DNA of 64,000 nt from Nocardia anaemiae NBRC 100462 (GTDB lineage: Bacteria; Actinomycetota; Actinomycetes; Mycobacteriales; Mycobacteriaceae): positions 62,001-126,000 of the forward strand of contig NZ_BDAZ01000017.1 of assembly GCF_001612725.1 (NCBI RefSeq), given 5' to 3'. Both the position numbers and the translations under genes were made by a program. Under the pieces are notes generated by a model. It was not told the origin of the DNA and ran no database searches. It saw nothing but the letters and a program-made list of their open reading frames with translations. Shown here one piece after another: positions 18,744 through 30,424 of the stretch (its first letter is position 1; each line of letters opens with the position of its first letter).

Positions 18744-19043
18744 GTGTTCTCCAGAACGACTCCCCGCCGCTTGACCCGAGTGGCCATCGCCGGTGCCCTC
18801 GCCGCAGTCCCATTGACCGCGCTGGCCATCCCCGCCTCGGCCGACCCGGCCACCAGCGAACCCGGCGTCACCGAGGTACGGCACCCGCACGACAACGACT
18901 GGGATTGCGACCGCCCCGGCTTCTTCGACGACTGGAACCACTCCCCCGGCCGCTGGGACGACTGCGATCTCCCCGGCCGCTGGAATGACCCCTGGCGTTC
19001 CCCCCGCCACCTATTCCCCCGCGGCACCTTCGGCAGCAGCTGA
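18744..19043 (+). CDS. small secreted protein rich in Trp-Asp, function unknown
   Basis: The product is 99 aa from GTG 18744, with AAGGA about 6 nt upstream. It has a clear Sec signal peptide (RRLTRVAIAGALAAVPLTAL, then AIPASADPA with an AxA cleavage site). The mature part of about 65 residues carries repeated aspartate/tryptophan clusters and two cysteines (DNDWDCDRPGFFDDWN, GRWDDCDLPGRWND) that could form a disulphide. The repeat WDxCD-P-GxxxD occurs twice. No family recognised. It is divergent from moxR. Confidence 0.7.
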   Translation: MFSRTTPRRLTRVAIAGALAAVPLTALAIPASADPATSEPGVTEVRHPHDNDWDCDRPGFFDDWNHSPGRWDDCDLPGRWNDPWRSPRHLFPRGTFGSS

Positions 19044-19115
19044 CCAAGTCCGCAATCCCGGCCGTCCTCCAGCAGCTGTCGCATACCCAGCGCGTACCAC
19101 GCAGAGGCTCTACCT

Positions 19116-19146
19116 TGTGCGAAGTGCGCAATGGATATGCGACAGC
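19116..19146 (+). repeat. dispersed 31-bp intergenic repeat, copy 1
   Basis: The 31 bp differ at only 3 positions from 34249-34279; the shared core is caatggatatgcg. It lies between the convergent secreted-protein and thioesterase genes. Both copies have an 8-bp flank, ggctctac here and gtagagcc at copy 2, which are reverse complements. No coding role seen. Confidence 0.55.
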
Positions 19147-19217
19147 GATGGAACGGCTGGGGCGCAAGCATCGACCGCACGGCGACGGGCTCGGCCAGGG
19201 CGGACCACGCACTCAGC

Positions 19218-20264
19218 TCACGGCATCGGCACCCGGAAATGGTTGGGTTCGGCATCCGCTGGCACATCGCTCGCCTGCGTGAACCGCTCCACCTCCGCAC
19301 GCAATTCGATCAGATGGCGCGCATGCGCGTCGAGCGCCTCATCCTCCGCCGAAACCGGAACCCATTGGCGCACCGGCCGCGCCTTACCGTTCTCATCGAC
19401 CGCGACAACCACCGCGAGACCGTGCGCGGCGAGCGCCGGTTCATCGGAGTGCGTATCCGTCGACGTCACATGCACGCTGACATGCATACTCCTCGGCCCG
19501 GTATGAATCAGCCGCGCGCTCACTTCGACAATGTGTCCGATGACAATCGGCCGGTAGAACCGGATGCCGCCGAAGTACGACGTAATCACATGTTGCCCAA
19601 CCCAATCGGCACCACAGATATACGCCGCCTCGTCGATCCACTGCATGGTGCGACCGCCGTGCACCTTGCCGCCCCAATTGATATCCGAAGGCGCGGCCAG
19701 GAATCGCAATATCGATCTCGGCGCGGTCCCTGCCGCCGTGTATTGCTGCTCGGCCATCGCCTCCTCGATTCGCTTGCGAACCGAAACCCGTGCCCGCGCT
19801 TGCCGATGCCGCTCGAGTTCCAGAATCGAGGTCGGATTCCATTGCGGCACTTCTACCGTCCGCCGATTGTCGTCGATCGCGACGAAGATCGTCAGGCACT
19901 GCGCCGTCTGCACCGGCTTGCGTCGCGTGGGATCGGTCGAATAGACGCTGACGAGAATATGCATGCTGGTGCGTCCGGTGTGCACGAGATTCGCATGCAG
20001 CTCGACCAATTCACCAACCGCGATCGGACGGTCGAGATGAATATTGCCGACGTAGGCGGTAACGCAGTAGCAACCGCTCCATTGCGCCGCCGCCGCATAG
20101 GCGACCTTATCGATCCATTCGAGTAGCTTGCCGCCGTCGACCGAACCGGCGATGCCCGCATCGGCCGGTTTGACGAGAAAGCGGTGGATAGCCTCGGCCC
20201 GGCGACCGGCCGAAACCGAACTCGGAACGGATACGGGGACAAAGGTGCTGGATGAGATGCTCAC
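19218..20264 (-). CDS. acyl-CoA thioesterase, double hotdog
   Basis: The product is 348 aa containing two hotdog domains in tandem. Domain 1 has SVDGGKLLEWIDKVAYAAA and domain 2 has KVHGGRTMQWIDEAAYICGA, the helix and active-site Asp motifs of BACH/ACOT7-type thioesterases. Both continue with a beta strand of the pattern GNIHLDRPIAVGELVELHA and GGIRFYRPIVIGHIVEVSA. It hydrolyses acyl-CoA to free acid and CoA. Start at GTG 20264 without a strong ribosome site. It is 70 bp downstream of alkB on the same strand, which fits alkane-derived acyl chain metabolism. Confidence 0.88.
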   Translation of the reverse strand: MSISSSTFVPVSVPSSVSAGRRAEAIHRFLVKPADAGIAGSVDGGKLLEWIDKVAYAAAAQWSGCYCVTAYVGNIHLDRPIAVGELVELHANLVHTGRTSMHILVSVYSTDPTRRKPVQTAQCLTIFVAIDDNRRTVEVPQWNPTSILELERHRQARARVSVRKRIEEAMAEQQYTAAGTAPRSILRFLAAPSDINWGGKVHGGRTMQWIDEAAYICGADWVGQHVITSYFGGIRFYRPIVIGHIVEVSARLIHTGPRSMHVSVHVTSTDTHSDEPALAAHGLAVVVAVDENGKARPVRQWVPVSAEDEALDAHARHLIELRAEVERFTQASDVPADAEPNHFRVPMP

Positions 20265-20334
20265 GACTCACGATCTGTTCGGCTGACAATGGTTCGACTC
20301 CGCTGTCCTCGCCAGACAATAGGCAACCGCGCCG

Positions 20335-21525
20335 CTACGGGCGAGTAGTCAGCCGCGCCGATGCGGCGGTCAGTGGACGTATCCGCCGGAGCGAAAGGAG
20401 ATGCCGTCTGGTTCGGGGTTTGGCGTTTACGAGACTGATATCGCCGCCGTAGTGGGCCAGCACGCGACGATCCATGACCGCGCGCCAGATCGGTGGGACG
20501 ATGGCCAATAGGATCATGCTCGCGTAGCCCGCGGGTAGCTGTGGCGCCTGTTCAGAGCTGCGCAGGGTCTGGTAGCGGCGGCCCGGATTCGCGTGGTGGT
20601 CACTGTGGCGTTGTAGATGGAATAGGAATAGGTTCGTGACCAGCCGGTCACTGTTCCAGCTGTCACGCGGAGAGCAGCGCACGTAGTTGCCATTGCGACC
20701 ACGCTGGCGAAGCAGGCCGTAGTGCTCGACGTAGTTCACCGTCTCGAGCAGTCCCGCGCCGATCAGCGCCTGCAGTGCCAGAAATGGGATCACCGCAGGC
20801 CCGAAGAGCAGGATCAGTGTGCCGAACAGCGTGACACTCATCGACCATGCCTGCAGCAGATGATTCTCCAGACTGAACCAGCGCTTTCCCTTACGGGATA
20901 GGCGTTCACGCTCCAAACTGATGGCCGAGCGGAAGCCGCCGAACATACTGCGCGGCAGGAACTCCCACAGCGATTCGCCGAATCGGGCGCTGGCAGGATC
21001 GTCCGGCGTCGCGACGCGCACGTGATGGCCACGGGTGTGCTCGACGAAGAAGTGCCCATATCCCGATTGCGCCAGCGCGATTTTCGCCAGCCAGCGTTCG
21101 AGGCGCTCGACTCGATGGCCGAGTTCGTGGGCGGCATTGATTCCGATGCCGGACACGAACCCGAGCGTCACGGCCAAACCCAGCTTGTCGGAGACGCTCA
21201 GCGCCGGTCTTGCCCAAAGATATCCCGCGATGAGCAGGCCGATGAACTGTAGCGGCAGAAAAAGGTAAGTGCACCAACGGTAGTAGCGATCGTTGGACAA
21301 GGACTCGTAATCCTCGTCGCGCGGATTGCTCCCGTCATTCCCTATCGCCCAGTCCAGCAGCGGGATCACCACGAGCACAATGATCGGGCCGATCCACCAG
21401 AATATTTCGAGGCCCGTATGGACCACCAGTTGGGAAGGAAGTACCGAACAAGTCGGAGCGATCAACCCCAGTATCCACAGATACCGCTTGGGGTCGCGTC
21501 TTTCCGTATTCTCGAAGATCGACAT
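20335..21525 (-). CDS. alkB: alkane 1-monooxygenase
   Basis: The product is 396 aa, integral-membrane diiron hydroxylase. All histidine boxes are in place: HELGH (133-137), HTRGHH (163-168), NYVEHYG (264-270) and LQRHSDHHANPGRRYQTL with His 307/310/311, the last being diagnostic for AlkB rather than other desaturase-like enzymes. Six hydrophobic segments. ATG 21525 gives MSIFENTERRDPKRYLW; GGAGG is 12 nt upstream. No rubredoxin or rubredoxin reductase gene is adjacent, although nocardial alkB is usually followed by them, so electrons must come from elsewhere. A 286-bp leader lies upstream. Confidence 0.95.
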   Translation of the reverse strand: MSIFENTERRDPKRYLWILGLIAPTCSVLPSQLVVHTGLEIFWWIGPIIVLVVIPLLDWAIGNDGSNPRDEDYESLSNDRYYRWCTYLFLPLQFIGLLIAGYLWARPALSVSDKLGLAVTLGFVSGIGINAAHELGHRVERLERWLAKIALAQSGYGHFFVEHTRGHHVRVATPDDPASARFGESLWEFLPRSMFGGFRSAISLERERLSRKGKRWFSLENHLLQAWSMSVTLFGTLILLFGPAVIPFLALQALIGAGLLETVNYVEHYGLLRQRGRNGNYVRCSPRDSWNSDRLVTNLFLFHLQRHSDHHANPGRRYQTLRSSEQAPQLPAGYASMILLAIVPPIWRAVMDRRVLAHYGGDISLVNAKPRTRRHLLSLRRIRPLTAASARLTTRP

Positions 21526-21745
21526 AGGTGCCTCGAGCCTCCAACAGAACAACACTGACAGGGGGTGGGGCCGCCGAAATCCGTTGCGGGTAAAACTGTC
21601 GCTCCAGAATAGCTGTGCCTGCGCCGACTGCCGGCAATCTTTCAAAATCAACTTTCTGACCTGGAGGCTTGCGTGAGCTGATGCACGCGTTGTCGTCGCG
21701 CCCGCGGGTGCCGCGCCGGAGATCGAACGCGGTACTCGATCAGCA

Positions 21746-21791
21746 TGCCCGGCGGCGGGTTTCGGTCCTGGAACACGCCCGCCGCCGGGCA
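21746..21791 (-). terminator. hairpin terminator after lipase gene
   Basis: tgcccggcggcggg and cccgccgccgggca form a perfect 14-bp stem with an 18-nt loop, 20 bp after the lipase stop and upstream of alkB. No U-tract. Confidence 0.65.
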
Positions 21792-21811
21792 TTACGCCGA
21801 AAATCACACCG

Positions 21812-23137
21812 TTACGGCAGCGCCGCGCAGTTCGACGGGGCAGGCATGCCCGCGAGCCGATCGGTCAACCACTGCTGCGAGGCCACCAGTGACGGGAAGA
21901 AGGCGATCACGTGGGTTCCCACGAGTCCGGAGGCGGGGGGAATTTCGGCGTTCGCGTCCAACTGAACAGGCACTCCGCTACCACACCAACCGGCGGCCAC
22001 CTCGCGCACCGGCGCAAATGGCGCTCCCTGGTCGTTCATGGCCGAGGCGGCAAGTATCGGAACGCCCGGGGCGCGTGTGCCGATACGCTGCTCGGCGAGT
22101 GCCGACCGCAACGCGGGCGACCGATCGATAACGGCGGTAAGTGGTTCTCCGCTGGTGGTCCACTCCGCCGTATTCAGATGCTCCTGGGCAAGTCCGGTCG
22201 GGACCGAGCATTTGCCAAGGGCTTCCTGCAGAATCGCCTTGCCGAGGTCATTCAGTTCGGCGTCGATCACCGGGCGAGTTTCCGGGTAGTCGGCGGCAAT
22301 GCCGTTGAGTATCCAGGCGATTGCCGGGCCGAAATCGGGGCGGCCATCGTTGTATCCGATGAAGTATTCATCGTCCACCACCGGCCCACCGACGTAGGCG
22401 CCGCGCACATTCAGATCGGGGGCATAGCTCGGTTGCACTTCGGCCGCACCAGCGGAGGCCATACCGCCCTGCGAATACCCGTAGAGAATGACCGGTGTGC
22501 CGGGGTTGAGACCGGTACCGGGCAGCCGCAGGGCGGCGCGCGCGGAATCCAGTACCGCGTAGGCCTGCGCCTTACGGTTGAGATAGTCGTGCACGTCGGG
22601 CGTGCCGAGGCCGTGATAGTCGGTCACCACCACCGCCACACCGCGGTTGAGCAGCGAACGGATTGCGACCAGGTCGTATTCGAAGATTATGTCCAACGGA
22701 GGCTGAACCTGGACGATCTGCGACATCAACTTCGAGGATGCACATTGATCGCCCTGCCCCTTGGTGCCGCCCGCGTACGCGATCAGCGGCCGCTCGCCCG
22801 GGCCGGTCCACGGCATGCTCGGCTGCAGATACGTGCCCACCACCGCCGTAGGCGCATCGTGGGTGTCACTGCTGACGTACATGAGCCGCGTCGCCGCCGC
22901 CGGAATCATGCCCGGCTGCCCGGGCGCCGACATCGCCAGCTGCGCCGGTTCGGCGCGAACGATGGTGCCCCGCCCGTCCGGTAACGATGGCGGCGGAAGG
23001 TAGAAATCACCGGCCTCCGCGACCGGTTGCTCCCCCGCCGGTTGCGTCCATGCGTGTGGTGCAGTGACCGTCCCGCCTCCGACCACGATGAGGGTTCCCG
23101 TCAAAGCTGCGGCCAATCCAAATATTGGGCTGCGCAC
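21812..23137 (-). CDS. secreted lipase (LIP family alpha/beta hydrolase)
   Basis: The product is 441 aa. The start GTG 23137 has AGGAAGGA upstream and opens a signal peptide (PIFGLAAALTGTLIVVGGGT). The serine nucleophile is in VILYGYSQGGMASAGAAE. The preceding VVVTDYHGLGTPDVHDYLNR and the late aspartate/histidine region (GVPILAASAMNDQGAPFAPV, GTHVIAFFPSL) complete the secretory-lipase pattern known from mycolata, where these exported enzymes hydrolyse acylglycerols. Cysteines near residues 118 and 300 may pair. Its own terminator follows. Confidence 0.88.
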   Translation of the reverse strand: MRSPIFGLAAALTGTLIVVGGGTVTAPHAWTQPAGEQPVAEAGDFYLPPPSLPDGRGTIVRAEPAQLAMSAPGQPGMIPAAATRLMYVSSDTHDAPTAVVGTYLQPSMPWTGPGERPLIAYAGGTKGQGDQCASSKLMSQIVQVQPPLDIIFEYDLVAIRSLLNRGVAVVVTDYHGLGTPDVHDYLNRKAQAYAVLDSARAALRLPGTGLNPGTPVILYGYSQGGMASAGAAEVQPSYAPDLNVRGAYVGGPVVDDEYFIGYNDGRPDFGPAIAWILNGIAADYPETRPVIDAELNDLGKAILQEALGKCSVPTGLAQEHLNTAEWTTSGEPLTAVIDRSPALRSALAEQRIGTRAPGVPILAASAMNDQGAPFAPVREVAAGWCGSGVPVQLDANAEIPPASGLVGTHVIAFFPSLVASQQWLTDRLAGMPAPSNCAALP

Positions 23138-23343
23138 GATTTCCGATCCTTCCTGCGATTTTGGGGGTACCCATGGCATCTAGAATCGGATAGTGAGGGT
23201 AACTCCAGGAGTATCGGTTTTCCGTAAATCCCGACCAGAAACGCCGATCCGGGACGGTCTCGAAGCCCGCAAAACACCCCAGGCGCAAATTCGCGACTTC
23301 GCTGATATTGCTCAGCCACGCGGTAGCGGCAACCCGCGGAAAC

Positions 23344-23384
23344 CACAGTGGCCCACCCCGACGCAATCGGGATGGGCCACTGTG
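23344..23384 (-). terminator. terminator of the ilvBNC operon
   Basis: An 18-bp stem (cacagtggcccaccccga with tcgggatgggccactgtg, one G-T mismatch, 5-nt loop) 14 bp after the ilvC stop. Confidence 0.8.
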
Positions 23385-23397
23385 CGGTTCGCGCGTA

Positions 23398-24967
<1,570 letters not shown>

Positions 24968-24971
<4 letters not shown>

Positions 24972-26896
24972 TGTTCGGTCCCCTTGTTCTTATCGTGCGA
25001 CATCGCCTCGTGGATGACGGCGGGCTCGGCGGCCTGCTCGTCCTCGTCGAACAGTGGGCGGATGCCGCGCGCGGCCATGATCTCGTCATTGCTGGTGCCC
25101 GCGGCGACCATCGGCCACACCTGGGCGTCCTTGCCGACAATGAAGTCGATCACCACGGGACGGTCGTTGATGGACTGCGCCTCGCGGATCGCGGCCTCCA
25201 CGTCCTGCTCGCGCTCGACCCGGATGCCATGGCAGCCGAGGGCTTCGGCGAGTTTGACGAAATCCGGAATGCGCAGGCTGTGCGTGCCCAGATCGGTATT
25301 GGAGTAGCGCTCCTCGTAGAACAGGGTCTGCCACTGGCGGACCATGCCGAGGTTGCCGTTGTTGATCAGCGCGACCTTGATCGGCACGCCCTCGACGGCG
25401 CAGGTGGCCAACTCCTGGTTGGTCATCTGGAAGCAGCCGTCACCGTCGACCGCCCACACCTCTTTGTCCGGCGCGCCCATCTTGGCGCCCATTGCCGCCG
25501 GAACGGCGTAGCCCATGGTGCCGAGACCACCGGAATTCAGCCAGGTGCGCGGCTTTTCGTACTTGATGAACTGTGCGGCCCACATCTGGTGCTGGCCGAC
25601 GCCCGCACAGTAGATGGCGTCGGGTCCAGCCAAGCGGCCGAGCGCCTCGATGACGAATTCCGGCGACAGCGAGCCGTCACTCGGCGTCGACCAGCCGAGC
25701 GGGTAGCCCTTGCGGATGCCGTCGAGGTACTGCCACCAGTCGGTGAGGTTCAACTTCGGCGCGCCGGAGGGGTCGGCCTTCAGCGTTTCGATCAGTTCGA
25801 CGATCACCTCGCGGCAGTCGCCGACGATCGGGACATCGGCGTGCCGGTTCTTGCCGATCTCGGCCGGGTCGATATCGGCGTGGATGACCTTGGCGTCGGG
25901 CGCGAACGAGTCCAGCTGACCGGTGACGCGGTCGTCGAAACGCGCGCCGAGGGTGATCAGCAGATCGGACTTCTGCAGGGCGGCGACCGCGCCAACGGTG
26001 CCGTGCATGCCCGGCATGCCCATATTGAGCTGATGGCTGTCGGGGAACGCACCCCGCGCCATCAGGGTGGTGACCACCGGAATGCCGGTCAGCTCGGCGA
26101 GTTCCAGCAGCTGCGGCGAGGCGTCGGCCTTGATCACACCGCCGCCGACATAGAGCACCGGCTGCTTGGACTCGAGGATCATCCGCGCGGCCTCGCGCAC
26201 CTGCTTGCCGTGCGGTTTGGTCACCGGACGGTAGCCGGGCAGCCGCATCTCCGGCGGCCAGCTGAAGGTGGTCTGCGCCTGCAGCACATCCTTGGGGATA
26301 TCGACGAGCACCGCGCCAGGACGACCGGAGGAGGCCAGATAGAAGGCCTCCGCGATGATGCGCGGGATGTCGATGCCCTCGGTGATGAGGAAGTTGTGCT
26401 TGGTGACCGGCATGGTGATGCCGGAGATATCGGCTTCCTGGAAGGCGTCGGTGCCGATCAGTCCGCGCCCGACCTGACCGGTGATGGCGACGATCGGCAC
26501 CGAGTCCATCTGGGCGTCGGCGATCGGGGTGACCAGGTTGGTCGCGCCCGGACCCGAGGTGGCCATGCAGACGCCGACCTTGCCGGTGGCCTGCGCATAC
26601 CCGGTAGCCGCGTGCCCGGCGCCCTGCTCGTGCCGGACGAGGACGTGACGAACCTTGGTGGAATCGAAGAGCGGGTCGTAGACCGGGAGAATCGCGCCGC
26701 CGGGAATGCCGAATACCGTGTCGACGCCGAGCTCCTCGAGGGAGCGGACGACGGACTGCGCGCCGGTGACCCGCTCGGGCGGGACCTGGCGGCGGTTCGC
26801 CGCGTTCGTCGGACCGCCAGCGGGCGCGGCCTGCTGATTCGCCGAGGGCGCCGGCCTGCGGGCCGAGGGCCCTGGCCGTGCGGTTGGTGCACTCAC
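24968..26896 (-). CDS. ilvB: acetolactate synthase catalytic subunit
   Basis: The product is 642 aa, ThDP/FAD enzyme catalysing the first common step of branched-chain amino-acid synthesis. The N-terminal 35 residues are a Pro/Ala-rich extension typical of actinobacteria. Then come [20 protein letters not shown], the activating glutamate in [20 protein letters not shown], and the ThDP motif [20 protein letters not shown] with [12 protein letters not shown]. Upstream is an attenuator with its own leader peptide, described separately. Confidence 0.97.
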
Positions 26897-26994
26897 CGTC
26901 TTCGTTCCTAACTGTTCGTACTAGACCCGGACAACTGTGCTTGCACGTGGTGCCTTGCGATGCGGCCACGTGCCAGGACTTTTGTCCCGAACAC

Positions 26995-27029
26995 AAAAAA
27001 GCCCCCGACAGCGCATGGCTGTTCGAGGG
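26995..27029 (-). terminator. attenuator terminator in the ilvB leader
   Basis: On the minus strand ccctcgaacagc pairs with gctgtcggggg and is followed directly by cttttttg, a run of six U. It lies 48 bp after the leader-peptide stop and about 100 bp before ilvB, the canonical arrangement for ribosome-mediated transcription attenuation. After it comes another perfect inverted repeat, gcacgtgg (26943-26950) with ccacgtgc (26966-26973), of unknown role. Confidence 0.8.
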
Positions 27030-27076
27030 TGGCGCGTCGCAACGCGAGCTGACGTATTCGACTCAGGTAGTCAGGC

Positions 27077-27130
27077 TCAACGCTGGACGCGCCGGCCGAT
27101 TACGAGCAACTCGTTTCGATTCACGCGCAT
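27077..27130 (-). CDS. ilvB leader peptide with Leu-Leu-Val-Ile control codons
   Basis: An ATG at 27130 opens the 17-residue frame MRVNRNELLVIGRRVQR ending in TGA at 27077. Residues 8-11 are Leu-Leu-Val-Ile, encoded TTG CTC GTA ATC, all three branched-chain amino acids in a row. Scarce charged tRNA would stall the ribosome here and prevent formation of the terminator at 26995-27029. There is no clear ribosome-binding site. A -10-like CATAAT lies at 27171-27176, which would leave a leader of about 34 nt before the ATG. The function is inferred from classic ilv attenuation. Confidence 0.8.
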   Translation of the reverse strand: MRVNRNELLVIGRRVQR

Positions 27131-27227
27131 GACGGTATGTGTGCGCGAGTCGATCAGTCAAACAGGTCTCATTATGTGAGACAGAGCGGGTGCTCGAGTC
27201 CGTTCACCATGATGCGAGGATGGTGGT

Positions 27228-27980
27228 GTGTCATCACCGCATCAGTCCGTGCCACCGGCTAAATCGTCCCACACGCCCGCGGCGGGATCGGAGACGGGTA
27301 GTTCGCCGCAACCGTCCGGGCCGGAGCAGACGGTGCAGGTCATCCGCATTACGCAGATGGCCCACCTCGGTGTGCTCGTACTGCTGTTCTGTGTCTTCTT
27401 CGCCTTCGTCGGCTGGCCGATCGGGCTGTGGTGGCTGCTGCTGCTCCCGGTGGCGGCGGCGGTGTGGATCGAACGCACGCGCACCGCGGTCTCCGCGGAC
27501 GGGCTGGATCTGCGCACGGTTTTCGGTTCGCGGCACCTGGACTGGGCACAGGTCGCGGGGGTCAGCATTCCCAAGCGCGGCTTCGTGCGTGCGCATCTCG
27601 ACGATGACACCGAGGTGAAGCTGCCCGCAGTGAGCTATGACCGGTTGCGTGATCTGATCCGCGCGTCGAACGGTCGGATTCCGGATCTGTTCGCGGCGGA
27701 GGCGGCGGCGCGGGAGGCGCAGTACGAGGCTCGGGAGGCCGAGACGAAGACGGCAAGCACCGAGGAGCGCGAAGCCGAGACCACGTCGGCCGAGGCCGAG
27801 AATGGCGAGGCTGAGACAACAACGGCCGACACCGAGGGCAGCAAGGCCGAGGCGAAGAAGGTCGAGGGCCACAAGACCGAAACCAACGGGCGCGGAGCCG
27901 GGAGGAAGACCGGCACCACGGCACCTGACGAGACCGAGGCACCTGCCGCCGACACCGCGGCACCTGACTCCGACTCGTAG
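27228..27980 (+). CDS. PH-domain membrane protein, Cfp6-like
   Basis: The product is 250 aa. After a Pro/Ser-rich start, two close hydrophobic helices (LGVLVLLFCVFFAFVGWPIG, LWWLLLLPVAAAVWI) precede a short PH-like domain (RTRTAVSADGLDLRTVFGSR then LDWAQVAGVSIPKRGFVRAH). The last 90 residues are low-complexity Glu/Ala/Thr with repeats of EAET. Gene position, divergent from ilvB, is that of cfp6 (Rv3004) in M. tuberculosis, whose product also has two helices and a PH domain. The acidic tail is an addition. Confidence 0.78.
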   Translation: MSSPHQSVPPAKSSHTPAAGSETGSSPQPSGPEQTVQVIRITQMAHLGVLVLLFCVFFAFVGWPIGLWWLLLLPVAAAVWIERTRTAVSADGLDLRTVFGSRHLDWAQVAGVSIPKRGFVRAHLDDDTEVKLPAVSYDRLRDLIRASNGRIPDLFAAEAAAREAQYEAREAETKTASTEEREAETTSAEAENGEAETTTADTEGSKAEAKKVEGHKTETNGRGAGRKTGTTAPDETEAPAADTAAPDSDS

Positions 27981-28313
27981 CGGTTTTACCGAAGGCGGGG
28001 ATAGCGGCGGACGCCGGTAAGCTCGCCGACGGATGCGCGATCTGGTGACCGCGTCGGACGGACAACCCCCGCCCCGTACGCGCCAGACCTGTGGACACCG
28101 ACTGTGCCGGAACCGACACGATGACACCGTCCGCGCCGACGACCACCCTCGCGGCGACACCATCCCGCAGCACAGACCGATGACGATCAGCGCGGTCGAC
28201 CGCCCCGAAAAGCCCGCCCACACGCGGGAGTAACGTGGGCGGTCGTTGAATTCGCTCGCCGAGCGAACTCCGCGCAGTCGCACATCAGCCCCCGCGACCT
28301 CCCGAGGATCCAC
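27981..28313. other. non-coding leader region before ilvD
   Basis: 333 bp with no credible gene. It contains the inverted repeat ccgcccac (28214-28221) with gtgggcgg (28235-28242), which overlaps a TAACGT -10-like box at 28231-28236. This is a plausible control region for ilvD, but no leader peptide with branched-chain codons was found. Confidence 0.4.
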
Positions 28314-30155
28314 ATGCCACCGCTTCGTTCACGCACAACCACCATCGGCCGCAATGCCGCAGGCGCGCGCGCACTCTGGCGCGCGACCGGTATGACCGAC
28401 ACCGACTTCGGCAAGCCGATCGTCGCCATCGCGAACTCCTACACGCAGTTCGTACCGGGTCACGTGCATCTGAAGAATGTCGGTGAGATCGTCGCGGACG
28501 CGGTGCGCGCCGCGGGCGGCGTACCGCGGGAGTTCCACACCATCGCGGTCGACGACGGCATCGCGATGGGCCACGGCGGCATGCTCTACTCGCTGCCCTC
28601 GCGCGAAATCATCGCCGATTCGGTCGAATACATGGCGAATGCGCACACCGCCGACGCGCTGGTGTGCATCTCCAACTGCGACAAGATCACACCCGGCATG
28701 CTCAATGCCGCTATGCGCCTGAACATCCCGGCCGTCTTCGTTTCCGGCGGCCCGATGGAGGCCGGTAAGGCCGTGATCGTCGACGGTGTCGCCCAGGCGC
28801 CCACCGATCTGATCACCGCGATCGCGGCCAGCGCCAATATGAATGTCAGCGAGGACGGCCTGTCCGAGGTCGAGCGCAGCGCCTGTCCGACCTGCGGCTC
28901 CTGCTCGGGCATGTTCACCGCGAATTCGATGAACTGCCTCACCGAGGCGCTCGGACTCGCATTGCCCGGCAACGGTTCCACGCTGGCCACCCATGCCGCC
29001 CGCCATGCGCTTTTCGAAAAGGCGGGCACCGTGATCGTCGATATCGCGAATCGCTGGTACCGCGAGGACGATGCGTCGGTGCTGCCGCGGAATGTGGCAA
29101 ATGCCAAGGCATTCCGCAATGCGATGGCGCTCGACGTCGCCATGGGCGGTTCCACCAATACGGTGCTGCACACCCTCGCCGCCGCGCAAGAGGGTGAGAT
29201 CGACTTCGATCTGTCGACCATCGAGGAGACCAGCCGCCGGGTGCCGACGCTGTCCAAGGTTTCGCCCAACTCGGACTACCACATGGAGGATGTGCACCGC
29301 GCCGGTGGCATTCCGGCCATCCTCGGTGAGCTGCGCCGGGCCGGACTGCTGGAGACCGACGTCACCACCGTGCACACCAAGAGCTTCGACGAATGGCTCG
29401 ACACCTGGGATATCCGCTCCGGCAAGGCATCCGAGGAAGCCGTCGAACTGTTCCACGCCGCACCGGGCGGGGTGCGCACGACCGAGCCGTTCTCGACGAG
29501 CAACCGCTGGTCGTCGCTGGATACCGATGCCGCGGGCGGTTGCATCCGCGATCTCGAGCACGCCTACACCAAGGAGGGCGGTCTGGTCGTGCTGCGCGGC
29601 AATATCGCGCCCGACGGCGCGGTGCTCAAGACCGCCGGTATCGATGAGGAACTGTTCACCTTCCAGGGCCCGGCCGTGGTGGTGGAGTCGCAGGAGGAGG
29701 CCGTTTCGGCGATCCTCGGCAAGCGGATCAAACCGGGCGACGTCATCGTGGTCCGCTACGAGGGTCCGGCGGGCGGCCCGGGTATGCAGGAAATGTTGCA
29801 CCCCACCGCATTCCTGAAGGGTGCGGGTCTCGGCAAGGAGTGCGCGCTGATCACCGACGGACGCTTCTCCGGCGGCACCTCCGGTCTGTCGATCGGCCAC
29901 ATGTCGCCGGAGGCGGCCAGTGGCGGCGCCATCGGTCTGATCGAGAACGGCGACCAGATCCGCATCGACGTCACCACCCGCACCCTCGAGGTGGTCGTCG
30001 ACGACGCGGTGCTTGCCGAGCGTCGCGCGAAAATGGAAGCGTCCGAACGGCCTTGGCAGCCGGTCGACCGCGTGCGTCCGGTGACCACCGCGCTGCGCGC
30101 CTATGCCGCCCTGGCTACGTCCGCCGATAAGGGCGCCGTGCGTCGCGTTCCGTAA
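28314..30155 (+). CDS. ilvD: dihydroxy-acid dehydratase
   Basis: The product is 613 aa. It dehydrates dihydroxy-isovalerate and -methylvalerate to the 2-keto acids of valine and isoleucine. The three iron-sulfur cysteines are in [19 protein letters not shown] and in [19 protein letters not shown]. The Mg/lysine segment is [20 protein letters not shown]. The C-terminal [20 protein letters not shown] is typical. In M. tuberculosis ilvD is elsewhere, so here it has moved into the ilv neighbourhood between cfp6-like and doxX genes. Confidence 0.97.
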   Translation: MPPLRSRTTTIGRNAAGARALWRATGMTDTDFGKPIVAIANSYTQFVPGHVHLKNVGEIVADAVRAAGGVPREFHTIAVDDGIAMGHGGMLYSLPSREIIADSVEYMANAHTADALVCISNCDKITPGMLNAAMRLNIPAVFVSGGPMEAGKAVIVDGVAQAPTDLITAIAASANMNVSEDGLSEVERSACPTCGSCSGMFTANSMNCLTEALGLALPGNGSTLATHAARHALFEKAGTVIVDIANRWYREDDASVLPRNVANAKAFRNAMALDVAMGGSTNTVLHTLAAAQEGEIDFDLSTIEETSRRVPTLSKVSPNSDYHMEDVHRAGGIPAILGELRRAGLLETDVTTVHTKSFDEWLDTWDIRSGKASEEAVELFHAAPGGVRTTEPFSTSNRWSSLDTDAAGGCIRDLEHAYTKEGGLVVLRGNIAPDGAVLKTAGIDEELFTFQGPAVVVESQEEAVSAILGKRIKPGDVIVVRYEGPAGGPGMQEMLHPTAFLKGAGLGKECALITDGRFSGGTSGLSIGHMSPEAASGGAIGLIENGDQIRIDVTTRTLEVVVDDAVLAERRAKMEASERPWQPVDRVRPVTTALRAYAALATSADKGAVRRVP

Positions 30156-30169
30156 TATCCCGACACTCG

Positions 30170-30203
30170 ACGGCGTCCCTCGTGCTCGCATGAGGGACGC
30201 CGT
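30170..30203 (+). terminator. terminator after ilvD
   Basis: acggcgtccctc and gagggacgccgt form a perfect 12-bp stem with a 10-nt loop, 15 bp after the ilvD stop. The remainder of the 309-bp gap to 30465 holds no gene that I can support. Confidence 0.8.
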
Positions 30204-30424
30204 TCCATTCCACCCCAATAGGATTGCGGCCGAACGACTACGGGACCCAGTCGGCATTCGCCCGGGCACCACCTACTCGGCAGCGCTCTGCGCAGAGTGC
30301 CGAGACCAGGACACGCGGCAGTGGTCCGATCGCGACGCTGCGGCCGTGCACCACTCGGCGCCATACGCCAGTGGGGCGGCCGTGACACCCCTTGTGTCCC
30401 AACAACTTTGCCCGCAGACACGAA

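Noticed and set aside
24995..26911. 638-codon plus-strand frame opposite ilvB
   Set aside because: It is a shadow of ilvB; the minus strand has full acetolactate synthase motifs.
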